From positions 810,499,069-810,563,068 of the forward strand of contig NC_081414.1 of NCBI RefSeq assembly GCF_030272615.1: DNA of 64,000 bases, given 5' to 3'. The notes beneath the pieces were generated by a model that had not been told where the DNA came from, made no database searches, and saw only the letters and a list, made by a program, of their open reading frames with translations. Source of the stretch: Cryptomeria japonica. Taxonomy: Eukaryota; Streptophyta; Pinopsida; Cupressales; Cupressaceae. Each line of letters begins with the position of its first letter. Position 1 is the stretch's first letter. Shown here one piece after another: positions 32,192 to 45,332 of the stretch. A program made the position numbers and the translations under genes.

Positions 32192-35100
32192 ATGTATAAA
32201 AGGGATGCACCAAAGCTGAACAAGTCAAGTTTCTCCACATGGCAGAAAAGGATGAAGCTGCATTTATCAAGAATTGGAGAATATGCAACATATTATTTGG
32301 AGAATGATTACATACCACCAGGCACCAACCCGATGACCTTGGAAGAGATAAAGGCAAAGCAAGAACATATTCAAGCTATGATTGAAATAACATCAACATT
32401 GACCAACTCAGAGTTTAATGATCTAGAAGGCTGCAATGATGCAAAAGCAATGTGGACTAAGCTCATATCTATGTATGGCAGTGATGAACATATCCAAAGA
32501 GAAAAAGTAGATAGTCTAAGAGGACAACTTGAATCCATGAGAATGAATGAAGGTGAGAACATAACCCAATACAGTACAAGGTTAAAGGAGACTGTCAATC
32601 AAATTAAAGGAGCATGTGGAACTATTGAAGAAAAGGATGTAACAAGTAAGTTGTTGAGAACCCTTCTACCTGCTTATACCATTCGAGTCTCTGCAATCAA
32701 TGAGCTAAGGTTTGTACCTAACATGTCAGTTTCTTTGGATGCTACTATTGGTAAGCTACATGCATTTGAGTTAAGTAATTTTGATAACAGTGGGTCTTCG
32801 GTAAATAAAGTTGAATCTGCATTCAGTTCTTTTCATCTTGGTGAATCTAATGACTACAATGATAGAATAAGTAAGTATTTTGAAGGAAATCATAGTGGAG
32901 CAAGTGAAAGATTTCGTAAGAACATGGAAGAAGTACACAAATTGTATGAGGAAATCAAGAAGAAAGAAGAGTTTGAAGCATTATTACCCAGAAGGTTACC
33001 GAGAGGAAAAGGCAAGTATAAAGGAAAGCTACCTTTAAAATATTTCAATTGTGATAAAATAGGTCATATGGCTTGTAACTATCCTGACAAAGAATCTAGT
33101 GAAAAGAGAGAATACCGAGATAATAGGCAGAAAGACAACCAATATAGAGGACACCAAGACTTCAGAAGTAGAGACAGAAAGACATGCCTAGTAGCTAATG
33201 AAGAATCCAACGATGATCAATCTGATGAAACTAATATAGAGGAAGTTGTTTATGTGGCTATTAAAGATGGATCACATGAAGAAAGGCATGAAGAAAAAGC
33301 CCTAATATCTCACATAAATAATAATGATTCTTGGATCATAGGCAGTGGATGCTCACATCATATGATAGGTTATAAACACAACTTTGTTAAATTAGAAGAT
33401 TACGATGGAGGCTATGTAAGATTTGGTAATGATGCACCATGTACGGTGAAAGGTAAAGGATCTATAACACTTCTTGACAATGCTAAATGTGATGATGGAT
33501 ACTGGGTTGGTTTGAAATACAATTTGTTGAGTGTAGCACAACTAAACAATATAGGATACCGAATAGAATTTCAGAAAGGAATTGTCAAAGTTCATGACAA
33601 GCATGGAAAGTTAGCTGCTACCAAGACACAAACAAAAGGTAATACATTTCATCTTGACTCAACTCAGAACAAGTGTCTTTATGCTAAGATAGATGATACC
33701 TGGATATGGCATAAAAGGTTTTGTCATGTAAATTTTGATAATCTGATCAAAATAAGTAAGAAGCACCGAGTAAGAGGTCTACCGAGTCTAGAAAAACCTT
33801 AGAATGCTATGTGTAGAGGATGCCAGATGGGTAAGATGACAAGATCAAGATTTACAAGTAAGCCCTACACTTCTAAAGGAATTTTAGGTCTAGTACACAC
33901 TAATCTTTGTGGTCCCATGAAAGTTCAAAGTTATTATGGTGATAAACATTTTGTATTACTTGTGGATGATTACTCAAGGATGATGTCAGTTATGTTTTTA
34001 AAAGAAAAATCATAAGCTTTTCAAATGTTTAAATGTTACAAGGAAAGAGTTGAAAATGAAACAAGAAGATAGCTGAAATGTCTTAGATCTGATACAAGAG
34101 GAGAGTTCACCTCTGATGAATTTAACTTATTCTACAATGATCATGGTATAAAAAGGCAAGTGTTTGCACCAAGAACACCACAACAAAATGGGATAGTTGA
34201 GAGAAGAAACAGATCAATTGCAAATTGTGCTAGAACCCTAATGATAGACAAGAGGGTACCTCAAACATTTTGGAGAGAAGTAATCAGCACTGTTGTTTAC
34301 ATCCTGAACCAAGGACAACTGAAGAAAGGAACTATGAAGACACCATATGAAATCTGGTATGGCAAGAAACCTAATATAAGTTATTTTAAAATCTTTGGAA
34401 GTAGATGCTATGTTCACTAAGATGAGAGAAATGGAAAGTTTGATCAGAAAAGTGAGGAAGGAACATTTCTTGGTTATTCTTCTAGAAGTAAAGCATTTAA
34501 ATGTCTGATCAAATCATCTAATAAAATAGTAGAAAGTGAAAATGTGAAAATTAGTGAATTTGTAGAAAGAAATGATGAAGGAAATTCCAAAGAACCAGAA
34601 GATTATGAAGAATTCATTTATGTTCAACTGAGAAGTCCTACCAAGAAAGCTGCTGAAGAAAATGAAGATAATGCTCAGTTACCCAGTGATGAAGAAGATC
34701 ATACAGAGCCTACCGAGCCTATATTAGCCAAATATGTCAGAAGACATCATGCATCAAGTCAGATTATTGGAGATAAGGATGATCTAGTGATGACAAGGAA
34801 CAAACTGAGACAGAACACATGTCTGATATTTGAATTTGAACCAAGAATAGTAAAAGAGGCATTTAACAGTGAAGATTGGGTAAATGCTATGAAATAAGAG
34901 ATTGATCAAAACAATAAGAATGACACACGGACACTGATCCCAAGACTAAAGGACAAAAATGTAATCGGTATAAAGTGGATTTTCAGAAACAAGCTAAATG
35001 AAAAAGGTGAGGCCATTCGAAACAAAGCAAGACTACTTTGCAAAGGTTATACTCAAGAAGAAGGAATAGATTATGGTAAGACTTTTTCACCTATGGCTAG

Positions 35101-36376
35101 ACTTGAGGGAGTAAGAACATTGGTGGCATATGTTGCTTTCAAAAATTTCAAGGTATATCAAATGGATGTTAAATATACATTTTTGAATGGTGTACTAGAA
35201 GAAGAAGTTTACATTGAACAACCTAAAGGATTTTTTGAAGACAAGAGTAAAGATCAGGTATGTAAATTAAACAAAGCTTTATATGGTCTGAAACAAGCAC
35301 CTAAAGCATGGTATGAGAGACTGCACTCTTACTTAATCAAGATTGGTTTTATAAGGAGAAGTGAAAAAAATAATATGTACATGAAGAATGATGAGGACAA
35401 CGGAATACTGATCTAAGCCCTATTTGTTGATGACATTATATTTTGTGGAAATGACTCTCTATGCACAAAATTTGGTAATGAAATGTGCAAAGAATTTGAG
35501 ATGTCACTAATCAGTGAGATAAAGTATTTTATAGGTTTACAAATACTGCAAATGAAAGATGAGATTTTCATTACTCAATCCAAGTACATAAAGGAAATCT
35601 TGAAGAAATTTGGAATGGAGGATTCTAAACTTGTAAGTACTCCTATGACTACCAACTGTAAACTATCAAAGAATGATGAATCTGCATCTATTGATGAGAC
35701 ACTTTACCGATCTATGATTGGAAAGTTACAATATGTTGTGCATAGTAGACCGGATATAGCACATGTAGTAGGTATTGTTGCAATATTTTCTACAGATCCC
35801 AAGGAAACCCATATGACAGCAATCAAGAGAATTTTCAGATACCTGAGAGGCATTGAGGATTATGGCTTAGTATATGAAAAGAGAAATGATTTTGATTTAA
35901 AAGTTTATACTAATGCTGATTGGGTAGGGAACATTGATGATAGAAAAAGCACAAGTGGCGGAGCTTTCTTCTTGGGAGAAAGACTAGTAAGTTGGCTTAG
36001 CAAGAAACAAGGATGCATTTCACAGTCAACAGCTGAAGCTGAATATGTTGTTGCAGCATTGAATTGCACAAATATAGCATGGATCAAACAACTGTTGGAA
36101 GGTATAAATGAAAAGGTTATCGAGCCAGTAACTATATTCTGTGATAATACTAGTGCCATTAACATTTCAAAGAATCCGGTAATGCACTCTAAGATAATGC
36201 ATATATCTATAAAGTATCATTATCTTAGAGAAGAATTTCAAGAAAAGAAAGTTGTGCTAGAATATATCAGTTCAAAGGAACAAATTGCGGACATCTTCAC
36301 AAAGCCATTGCCAAGGGACAATTTTGAGTATCTCAGAAGCAAGTTAGGGGTCCTACCCCTATCTTCTACTCACTGA
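32192..36376 (+). pseudogene. gag-pol: Element C gag-pol polyprotein, one frame, six stops
   Basis: The ATG at 32192 opens MYKRDAPKLNKSSFSTWQKR (gag). The frame stays the same for about 1,394 codons to 36376. Zinc knuckle YFNCDKIGHMACNYPD is degenerate. The protease active site is changed from DSG to GSG (33341-33349). Integrase: GLVHTNLCGPM has Asn for the first Asp (33902-33904); LRSDTRGEF and RTPQQNGIVERRN keep the other two. RT has [20 protein letters not shown] and FVDD at 35423-35434. RNase H: NADWVGNIDDRKSTSGGAFF and ISQSTAEAEYVVAALNCT. In-frame stops are at 33800, 34013, about 34070, 34418, 34895 and 35414. Several fall where the sister D has a sense codon one base away. Confidence 0.93.
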
Positions 36377-36834
36377 CAGAGTTCGGTGAAAGCATCAATT
36401 CGATGAAACTACAGAATATTATGTGTGGATTGATGTTGATTTACGCACTTTAGAAGGTTTTCTAAAGGTGTGCAAGAAATAGTGAATAGAGACAAGTTTC
36501 TTTGATCAAGAGTGAAATGATACGTGTGTAACACAACAAAAGTAAGCACTTGATAGCAAAAGAGTTCATGATTTAGTTCTTTTACTTTTTGGCATTGTTG
36601 TCAAAGCAAGAGAAGACTAAATGGTAAAATCCTAAATGATGAAAATAACATAAGACTAATGACAGGGGGAGAAGATTATTGCAAAAGGGAAAAGACTAAA
36701 TGCAAGACAACATCTCAGAAGACTCAAGGATAACAGGAGAAGTCTAACAACAATCTGAATCTGAATCAATTTGAATATCTTGTTGGTATTACCATTTAAT
36801 TGTTGGTTATGCCATCAATGCCAAAGGGGGAGAT
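36377..36834 (+). promoter_or_regulatory. Element C 3' untranslated region and polypurine tracts
   Basis: Contains GACAGGGGGAGAAG near 36661 and the LTR-adjacent CCAAAGGGGGAGAT ending at 36834. No coding signal otherwise. Confidence 0.75.
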
Positions 36835-38339
36835 TGTTGGCATTTCAGTAGAAAGAAAGATTTTTAGCATTTCAATAAGGATATTGAGAAGTTTGTTGAT
36901 GATTATTGATATAAATGAAGAAGGATGATTATTATCTTTATAACATTATTTTGTCATTGATGTCAAGAAATTGATTTTATGATTCAGTGTGATGTTGCCA
37001 TATCTTAATAAGTATGTTTTGATAAGTATTAAGTGGTCGGTAAGTGACACAGAAAGAATGTGATGAATAAGGGGAGAAATAAGTTATTCAGTGGGCAACT
37101 ACTACCGAGTTGGACAATGATAAGATCATGTTGTTTAGATTGTTTTTATATCCTACAAATGTGGTTGATTGCAAGGTTAATACTATACTATGTCACCGAA
37201 CAAAGAACCTAGTCGGTAAACCCTAAGGAATCTAGTCGGTAAACCCTAAGGTTATCGATATCAGTTAATGAAGGCAGAATGACTACCAAGTGAAGTTTAG
37301 TATTTACCAAGTTGCAACTGAGTTATGACAGATCGCATTGGATGGATAAAAGCATTATTTAATGAAGGACAATCATGAGCAGGAGTTGATTAAATGATTG
37401 GTATGTCGTGCATGAAGTTTGTTAAGGATCTATGGCAATGGAAGATCAGGCGGAAGATCTATAGCTCAGATTGAACCACCATAACCTTGTGCAAGTTCCA
37501 AGAAAGGAATGCAAGTCCCTAGGCAAGGTAAAACATTTTCAGATCGAACGATACATTGAACCTAGTCAAGATTGAAGATCTGACGACTAAGATTGATCAT
37601 GGGAAATGTGATCAAGGAGATTAAGCGGTTAGAATTGTTTATAAATAAGGAATTGTTGATAAACAATGCATGCGGGCAAGTGTAAGAACAAGGATGCTAC
37701 ATAGTGATTACCGAGCACATAAGCTTGAAGACCTGTTTGGATAACAGAGTAAGGAACTCAGCAGAGGGACAAGATAAGTCCTATGACAAGATTGTTTTGA
37801 GCAAATAAGAATCTGCTTTAGCATTTTAGATGTGAAGTTGCAGATATATATTATTACTGTTGTTTATTCTTTAAGTAACAGGAAATCTTTTAACTGAGTG
37901 GACCTAACAGTCTTATTTGTAAATCTTATAGAAAGGTGACATTCTAGTTGAGTGTTTGAAATCCTTTAACAAGATCACTTCTAACAAAGTGAAGATTCTA
38001 ACAGATCTTAGGGAAATCCCTTAACCGGGTCACATCTAGCAATGTGTTTGTAATATTTAACAGGATTTGCTTTTAACCGAGCATACTCTAGAAGAGTAGA
38101 TTTCTTAGTGGGTCCAAAATCCCACAGTGGTTTTTCCCTATTTGGGTTTCCACGTTAAATCAGGTGTTATATGTGTTATGATGATTATGTGTTTATGAGT
38201 TAGCATGTTTAGTAGTTTTTTATTATATTGCTGAAGTTTAAGTTACTGAGGTTCAATCTGTTGAAAATATTGAAGATTAAGTTTGTATGATTCACCCCCC
38301 CCCTCTCATCTTGTTAGTTATTGGCATCAGAACTTTACA
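36835..38339 (+). repeat. 3' LTR of element C
   Basis: Starts TGTTGGCATTTCAG and ends TTTACA. TATA box at 37640-37647. Contains a doubled block GTCGGTAAACCCTAAGG at about 37213 and 37235. Confidence 0.95.
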
Positions 38340-38344
38340 GCAAG

Positions 38345-38540
38345 ATCAATGGAGATAGGAAGAATGGAGATTCAAACCCTATTGGCCATGTGATGGTATA
38401 ATATTTGTGATTTCATTTGATCTGTATTGTCTTAGGTAATCTTCATATGTTATGGTGGATCTTTGTTGTTGTTATGCTAGGGTTTTGTGGTTGAATTCAT
38501 TTAGTCTTTCAATATTGGTGTTTACCATAAACAATTATAT
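38345..38540 (+). repeat. 3' LTR of element A, remainder
   Basis: Unique sequence following C's target duplication, in the position expected for the rest of A's LTR. The LTR end is not certain, as the 5' copy is outside the window. A CA near 38533 is possible. Confidence 0.5.
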
Positions 38541-38940
38541 TACATAAAATTATACTATAAAATATTATAATATTATATTATATAATAATATTAAATATTA
38601 TTATAGTTTAATATTATATTATATGATATTATAAAATATTATTATATAATAATTATAATTAAGAATTTAGTTATATTAGTTCTATAGCTCAATATATTTA
38701 AAATTATTTAGCTAATTTAATTTAATAAATCTATTGAATTATAAATAATATTGCTTAACATTTAAAATTTAATTTAGTAATATATTGATGAATTAATATA
38801 TTAAATATTTGTTATATAAATAATGTTTAAAACTAGTATTATATATTATAATTGAGTTATTTTTTAATTTATAAAAAAATAATAATTAAAAAAGATATAT
38901 TATATATATATATTTTTTATTGATTATAGTGAATAAACTA
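38541..38940. repeat. AT-rich low-complexity stretch
   Basis: Almost pure A and T with runs of TATTATAT and ATTATAAT. No gene. It includes one copy of the 17-bp direct repeat that may bound the LINE. Confidence 0.8.
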
Positions 38941-39245
38941 TGGTAGAATATGGATCTAATAGATTTATTAGTAGGTCACGACTGTGCAAAATAAGTCAAG
39001 AAAACCTTCCTATACATGCTAAGTCAAAAATGCTTCTTTAAACAAAATACATGCATATCTAATGACTGAGTCATGAACAACGACTGTCTATTTACAAAAC
39101 TAGAGATGTAGATATAAGGACTATCCATCGAAGGAGGTAAATAAAAAAACACTATCCATGGTAAATATCTAGACTAAATCAAGGTGATCCATCCTGAAGG
39201 TCCTTCCATCCACACTAGTCTGCGATCATCCAACATTCTAGTAGA

Positions 39246-42200
39246 TTAGATCATTTGTTGTTGCACCAGATGGACATTACCTTTGATTTCTTCCATGAGA
39301 GCATCTAAGGCGTTAACAAATGGTGTTCTTTCAGCATTCGTTCTTCCCCAGGTGTAGCCATGTGAGAGCTTGAAGATGAAGACTGTAGTGTGTCCATTTG
39401 ATAGAAATATCTGAAACTTCTCTTTATTTAACCTGAATACCATGGTAACCTGCGAGGAAATAGAGTGGAGGGTGAGACTTCAAAAAGACTCAGTAAGAGC
39501 CCTTTCTTGCCCTTGAAACTTTTCTAGATTCCTAATTTTCTATAAATACCAAAGGATATCACTAGAAACAAGATTCCAGAACATATTAGTGTCTTTCTTA
39601 AGGCCTTTAATGCAGCCAGTAGCAACATCAAGTATGCAACTATGTAATGGAAGAGTAAAACCAAACATAAGCCAAATTTCATTAGCAATAATACAGTAAA
39701 AAAAGATGTGCCTACTGGATTCCTTGACTTTACATATAGAGCACAAATCCTCTTTCATATAGTTAGATCTAACAAGTAGCTTATTAAGTAATAGTAGCAA
39801 TCTAAAGGTTTTCTTCCTAGGAGCCAACAAAGAGTCCTAGATTGCCTTAAGAATATTGCTCCATTGAGCATGGGAAAGGTCAGAATACCAAATAGAATTG
39901 AGGTGGTTAAGAATACTGTAATTAGAAGAGAGGGTTTTATAAATATAGATAGGTTTTAAACTCCCAAGAGGGCTACCATCAGTCCAAGCAAAGGAGAGAA
40001 AATGACTTTCATTTACATTACAAGTTTTGGGAAGCTCAAGGAGATTAAAGGGATTGCATAAAATGTTATAAGTCATTTTATTAGATAAAGGAAGCTAATA
40101 TTTACTAGAGAGATCATCCCATGGGATCAGATTGTCATTAGCTAGGATGTCTTTAAGACAACAAATACCTTTGTTGGCCCATTTTTTGGCCGAGCACCCT
40201 TGAGTGAGAGTGAGAGGCTTACCGTTGTGGGTTAAGTTCCACCAGATTGACCTTTCTCTAAAGACTTGATTATCTTGTCTAATCCAACTATTGCCAATAC
40301 TAAACCTAATGGCTTCCCATGCTTTCCAGATGGTTTTAAGGATAGTAGAGTTTGTGGTAGAGACTGAAAAGGATGCAACTAATAGATCACTAATACGGAG
40401 GAATTTGCATGATTTAGCTTTCTTGGGAACCCCCATTCTAATATTATTGTGAATGAGAATTTTCCATGGTTCACTACCTTTAAGTGCATGAAAAATACAT
40501 TTGGTAGCCAATGCAATTCCTTGCATTTTTTAGATCCTTAAGACCCAGACCTCCAATAGATTTATCCATACAGGACCATTCACACTTGATAGAATGAGTT
40601 TTCATGTGGCCTCTACCATCTAACCACAGAAAATCCCAAATGGTTTTATGTATCTCATTGATTTGATAGTTATTAAACATCCATACAAACACATAGTAGA
40701 TATTGCAGGAGGATATGATATTTTGGCACACTTGCAATCTTCCTGCCAATGAGAGATAATGCTTGTTCCATTTCGTAAGTTTGGACTCAATCTTCTCCTT
40801 AATCCACACCCACATATCCTTAAGGCAAGGAGAGATAGCAAGGGGATCCCCAGATATCTAACAATTGTGTTTGGTCCTCCCCATTGATACCCATAGATAG
40901 AGAGTGAGTCTAGAGGTCTCTCAATCCATCTGAGCAAAGTAGATTTGGATTGTGAGAACTTATCCCCTGAGGTGTCATAGAAAAGAGAGTGCTTGGAGGA
41001 TAAAGAATTCAATTTGTCCTTGGATAATTCAAAAGATAGATTAATATCATCTACAAATTGGATGTTAAGTAGCTTCGAATAATCTCAAAGGGAGATTCCT
41101 CAAACCTTAGGGGAGAGAGAGTTGTCCTTGAGTAGGTAAAATAGAGCATCAGAGGCTATCACAAAGAACGAAGGGGATAGAGGGCACCCCTTTTGAATAG
41201 ATCTATTGAGCTCGAAGGGCTGCAAGATCAAACCATTTATTTCCACCTAGGAATGAGCATCCCTAAGGACCTAAAAAAAATGACAAAAGATCTCAGGGAA
41301 TCCAAAGGCTTGGAGTATAGTGCACATAAAACCCCATTCAATCCTATCATAGGCCTTTTCAAAGTTCAACAAGAACATGGCCACCTTTTGATCCGAAATT
41401 CTAGCCCATTCCATAGCCTCCCATCTTGTAATAAGATTTTCCAACATGTATCTCCCCTTAATGAATCTGGTTTTGGTGGAGCTGATAAATTTAGGTAAGA
41501 TATTTTCAAGCCTTAAAGCAAGAATCTTATAAGAGACATTGAGTACTGTAATAGGGCACTAGTTTTTTATTAGAGCCTTGTCCCCTTCTTTGGGAATAAG
41601 CTTTATCAATCCTTTATTGATGTCACTTCTTAGAGACATTGTCCTGGTGGCTTCATTATAGACCTCAAGAAGATCATTAGCAATCTAGGCGATATTAACC
41701 TTATAGAATTCAATGGTAAGCCCATTCAGCCTTGGGGCTTTGTCATTATGAAGGGAGTTAATTTCTCTAATAATTTCCTCAGTTGAGAAGGGTTTACTAA
41801 GAGATTTAACTTCATCGAGTGATACAATCTTAGGAATAAGAGTCTCACATTTGTCCCTACCAATCCTGGATGTGGAAGAGTCCTCAAAGGAGAACAACAA
41901 CTTATAGAAGTTGAGGAACTCACTCATGGTTTCCTCATCAACAAATATTTCCTTTCCGTCCACCCAAAGCTTGTCAATCCTTTCCTTACATTGTTTTTGT
42001 TTCAGAAGGTTGAAGAAGAACTTAGAGCCTTTATCCCCTTGAGATAGCCAAAGCATCCTAGCTCTAGTTTGGGATCCTAATGCTCTAATATGTTGACTTT
42101 TTTCTGAGTTCATCTCTAGCCACTACCACCAAGTGGGTAAGATTAGAGTTGCTAGGATCATTTTGAATGTCTTGTTCTGCATTGTGCAGTCTAGTGGATA

Positions 42201-43141
42201 GGAAAAGCTCTACCTGTCTGGCATCCTTGGCCTTCTTCTTGCCAATTGTGCTAAGAATCTTCTACTAGCTTTTAACCGAGGTATTCTAGTTGTGAATATA
42301 AGAACCATTTTTGGAATTCTATTTATTAAATACCCTCATTATATGAATATAAGCTAAAACATCTAGGTCTTTAAGAAGATTGTTGTTAAGAATGAATTTG
42401 CCACTAGTCTTGTTAAGGGGTTTGCTCAAGTTCCTAGTGACAATCTTTGCAAAAATGGGGTGATGGTCAGAGAGGGAGGAGGGTCTAATAGCCACCAGAA
42501 AACCTTGATGATCCAGGATAAAGGAGAAGAAATCTTTGTTGGTGTAGAATCTATCCAGTCTGGAATAGATCATGCTACTAGCTTTCTGAAACTTGCACCA
42601 AGTAAACCAACTGCCCTTATGAACATGTTTTAAGCATTTCAATAGGTCAAAAAGTCTCTTAATGGTTTTCATCCTATCCCAATGAGGCTTTTCCCCTCCT
42701 TTCCATATGCTTGACCATATTGAAAGCTCCCCCCAGAATCCATGGAATATAAGGAAGAGAGGCAATCCACTACTAGAGATCAAATCTATCCCTATAGTCA
42801 TTGGGGGTGTAGATGGTGCATAGCCCAAAGGAAGAGTCTCCATGTTGGAAAGTTACCCAAACACCTCTATTGCAAGGGGATATTCTTGAGCAAAGGATAT
42901 AGCTTCACCAATTAGGGTTAATAAGTATGGCAGCTCCTCCTTTGCCTTTCTCATGTTTAGTGTTAAATTTGAGGGAGTCCCTCCAAATAAAGTTCAGATT
43001 GACCTCCAATGCAAATTTAATTTATTTAACATCCTAAAGTAGGAAAAATTCCAACTCCTTATGGTTATTAAGTAGACTTCTCACCGCATATTTCCTATCT
43101 TGGGATTCTATCCCCCAGATATTCCACAATAGGCATTTCAT
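39246..43141 (-). pseudogene. LINE ORF2: endonuclease and reverse transcriptase
   Basis: The ATG at 43141 opens MKCLLWNIWGIESQDRKYAV, the start of an EEP-type endonuclease. It continues with KGKGGAAILINPNW, CTIYTPNDYRDRFDLW and SRLDRFYTNKD, and the SDHHPIFA motif near 42460-42440. RT follows (LSQGDKGSKFFFNLLKQK, FSTEEIIREINSLHNDKAPR, FIKGRYMLENLITRWEAM, FEKAYDRIEW) with FVDDINL in place of the usual FADD (around 41060). The C-terminal zf-RVT region reads DLCSICKVKESSRHIFFYCI and ends at 39246 after a short tail. Numerous stops and frameshifts. ORF2 nicks target DNA and primes reverse transcription there. The ORF1 stop (43153) lies just upstream of the start. Confidence 0.88.
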
Positions 43142-43152
43142 GGAGAACAAGT

Positions 43153-45038
43153 TTATTTATCATTCTTGTCAGCGTTAAAGTTGTCAAAGCACTTAGGGAT
43201 ACTCGCCATTCGGTTAGATTTTTTATGCATGGGAGAGAGCTTGTTTTTAGAGCCTAATGGTCTCCCTCTTTTCCTTTTGGTGAGTGCTTCAACTTCAGAT
43301 ATTTTCTCATTTGGGTTATCAGCATCCTTCAACTCCTCACCATTAATGGTCGACAAGTTGGATGTCAACTCAGTCTCCTCCTCAGACCCATGAATGTCAA
43401 CTGAGGAGGCATCTTTAGGGGAATCACCCTCAGACATTCCTGTCTTAGAAGAGAAAAAGGATTTAGGATTGTTAATCGTTGGAGCAGTCGAGATAATCTC
43501 ATAGAGGACATTATCATCATCAATCAAGGATTTCATTTTCAAAGGGGCATAGGTCAGGGAGGCAATGGGGTTAGAATGAGCAGAACAACCCTCATGTCCT
43601 GGGGGATCCAAAGTGTCATTCTGAACTAATGTCAAATTAGAAGGGTTATCCCAAGCTTGGGATTAATTATTTGTAGGAACAGATTGAGGATCGTAGAGGG
43701 CATGGGGTTGCAGCCCTATTCTTTTTAACACCACCCCCATGATAAATTCCTTCAAAATTCCTAACAATTGACTTGACATGAGAGTTCTTGTTAGGGCTGG
43801 TCATTGCCAAAGTCTCAAGTGGGGGTCTACATCCATCAACCTCTATGCCTGGTTTGATAGTATGTGCTTTCTGGTGTGATCTAGACCTAATTTTTTTGAG
43901 AGCCAATTGTTGGGAATTCTTATTTTTGGATCTCTTGTTTTTCCTAGAAACCACCTGGAAGCCAGAGTCTTTGAGTCCATCCATCTAGAAGATGGCAACA
44001 GAAACAGCCAAGTGGGGGGGGGCTCTGCATTGAAGGAGTCGAAGTTGGTATTGTTTTTACAATTAGGAGGTTTGACAGGTTGATCCTCTGGGAGACTATC
44101 CACTACATTATTGATGGCCTTAGTGAGAGAATCTAGTTTATCTCTAACATACAGTGTTTTTGGAGTCTTGGAGGATGATTTGGGGAGAGTAGGGCCATCT
44201 TTAATAGCAGCGGCTCCAGGGGGGTTACCATTGAGTTTAGTTCTAGTCGAGAGAATAGGGAAAGATCATCTGATGTGACCTTTCCATTTACACAGGAAGC
44301 ACAAGTTCAAACCACCTAGGGTTTCTAGAATGTAGGTGAAGGATTCATCTTGAAGTTTGATTTCAATAAATCTAGGGATGTCAATGCCTAGGTTGATAGA
44401 AATCAAGACTCTGGCATCCAGGTTGGGGAAAAGATTCATAGACTGATTAATTCTAACCACTTTCTCTATCGATTCAAGAACTTGTGGAATTAAATTCCAA
44501 AAATTGGGAGGTAAATTTTTAATTAGAAGCCACTAAGGGCAAGAGATAGCCAGAATTTCCTCATTAATCACATCAAAGGACCATTTGAGGGCCCTAAAGG
44601 TGGTTTTCCCAATGGCCCAAAATTGTTTATGCAGAACCTCCACCTGAGATTTATTGTCTTCCAAAATAATAATAAATAAACCCTTTTGAATCATTTTACA
44701 AAAAGAAAAATTGAACCCTAGCTTTCTAACCCACACATTTTTCATCCAGTTATCAAGAAATTTCCTAGCCAGACACTTATCCAAATTAGTTACTGCAAAT
44801 AAAATGACAATGTCTTGGACTCTTTTATTTTCTAGTCCAATGGCTTTGGATATAGAATCATTAGGAGAGATAGAGAAAGTACAAGGAGCCAAGGCAACAC
44901 CCTTACCTTGTCCTCCGTCTCCGCCATTGAAGCCTGGAGACGAAGCACTTACCAAAGAAAATTTGGCCTCTTGCGAGATCTGCTGGTATCACCAACGAAG
45001 GCATCTTAGAATGATTTTCCAAGAAGATCTTCCACCAT
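43153..45038 (-). pseudogene. LINE ORF1: nucleic-acid-binding protein
   Basis: The ATG at 45038 opens MVEDLLGKSF, a stop, then DAFVGDTSRS. After a frameshift the DUF4283-type domain reads KFLDNWMKNVWVRKLGFNFS, IILEDNKSQVEVLHKQFWAI and ISINLGIDIPRFIEIKLQDE. A short zinc knuckle follows (CFLCKWKGHIR). The C-terminal part is rich in Ser, Glu and Lys and holds an AT-hook-like KRKRGRPLGSKNK near 43260. ORF1 would coat the LINE RNA. Three or more frameshifts and several stops. Confidence 0.8.
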
Positions 45039-45332
45039 GGATTTTGATGAGGGCAAATGGGTCACATTTAGCCCATTTAAATCCTGCTCCATTGAGTATT
45101 AAATGCTCCTACCTCCACTCACATCTGCAATAACAGCAACTGCGACATGCAGAGAGCCTCGGTAAAAAGTTAGTCAAAAGAAAATAAATGCAGGGGTAGA
45201 GGTTTACCACTATGGAAGAGGTCTTACCACCTCCTCCACATGCAGGAGCGAGAAGCCTGATGTTAGGTGCATGATGGGTCCACATAAAACCCTAGTTGCA
45301 ACATAATATTATATCATAAAATATTATAATAT

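Larger units (their letters stand above)
30624..38339 (+). mobile_element. Ty1/copia element C (Sirevirus-like), complete with target duplication
   Basis: LTRs of about 1,504 and 1,505 bp enclose gag-pol in a single frame. The 5-bp target duplication GCAAG is perfect (30619-30623 and 38340-38344). The LTRs differ at about eight positions in their first 100 bp, so the insertion is not recent. The element interrupts A's 3' LTR. Confidence 0.95.
38574..45315 (-). mobile_element. L1-type LINE retrotransposon
   Basis: ORF1 (DUF4283-like, zinc knuckle) and ORF2 (endonuclease, RT, zf-RVT) are on the minus strand. The likely bounds are the 17-bp direct repeat ATAAAATATTATAATAT at 38557-38573 and 45316-45332, though AT-rich chance matches are possible. 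No clear poly(A) tail is seen at the left end. Confidence 0.8.

Noticed and set aside
39246-45133. Plus-strand ORFs across 41-45 kb
   Set aside because: They are shadows of the minus-strand LINE ORFs, which carry all recognised motifs.
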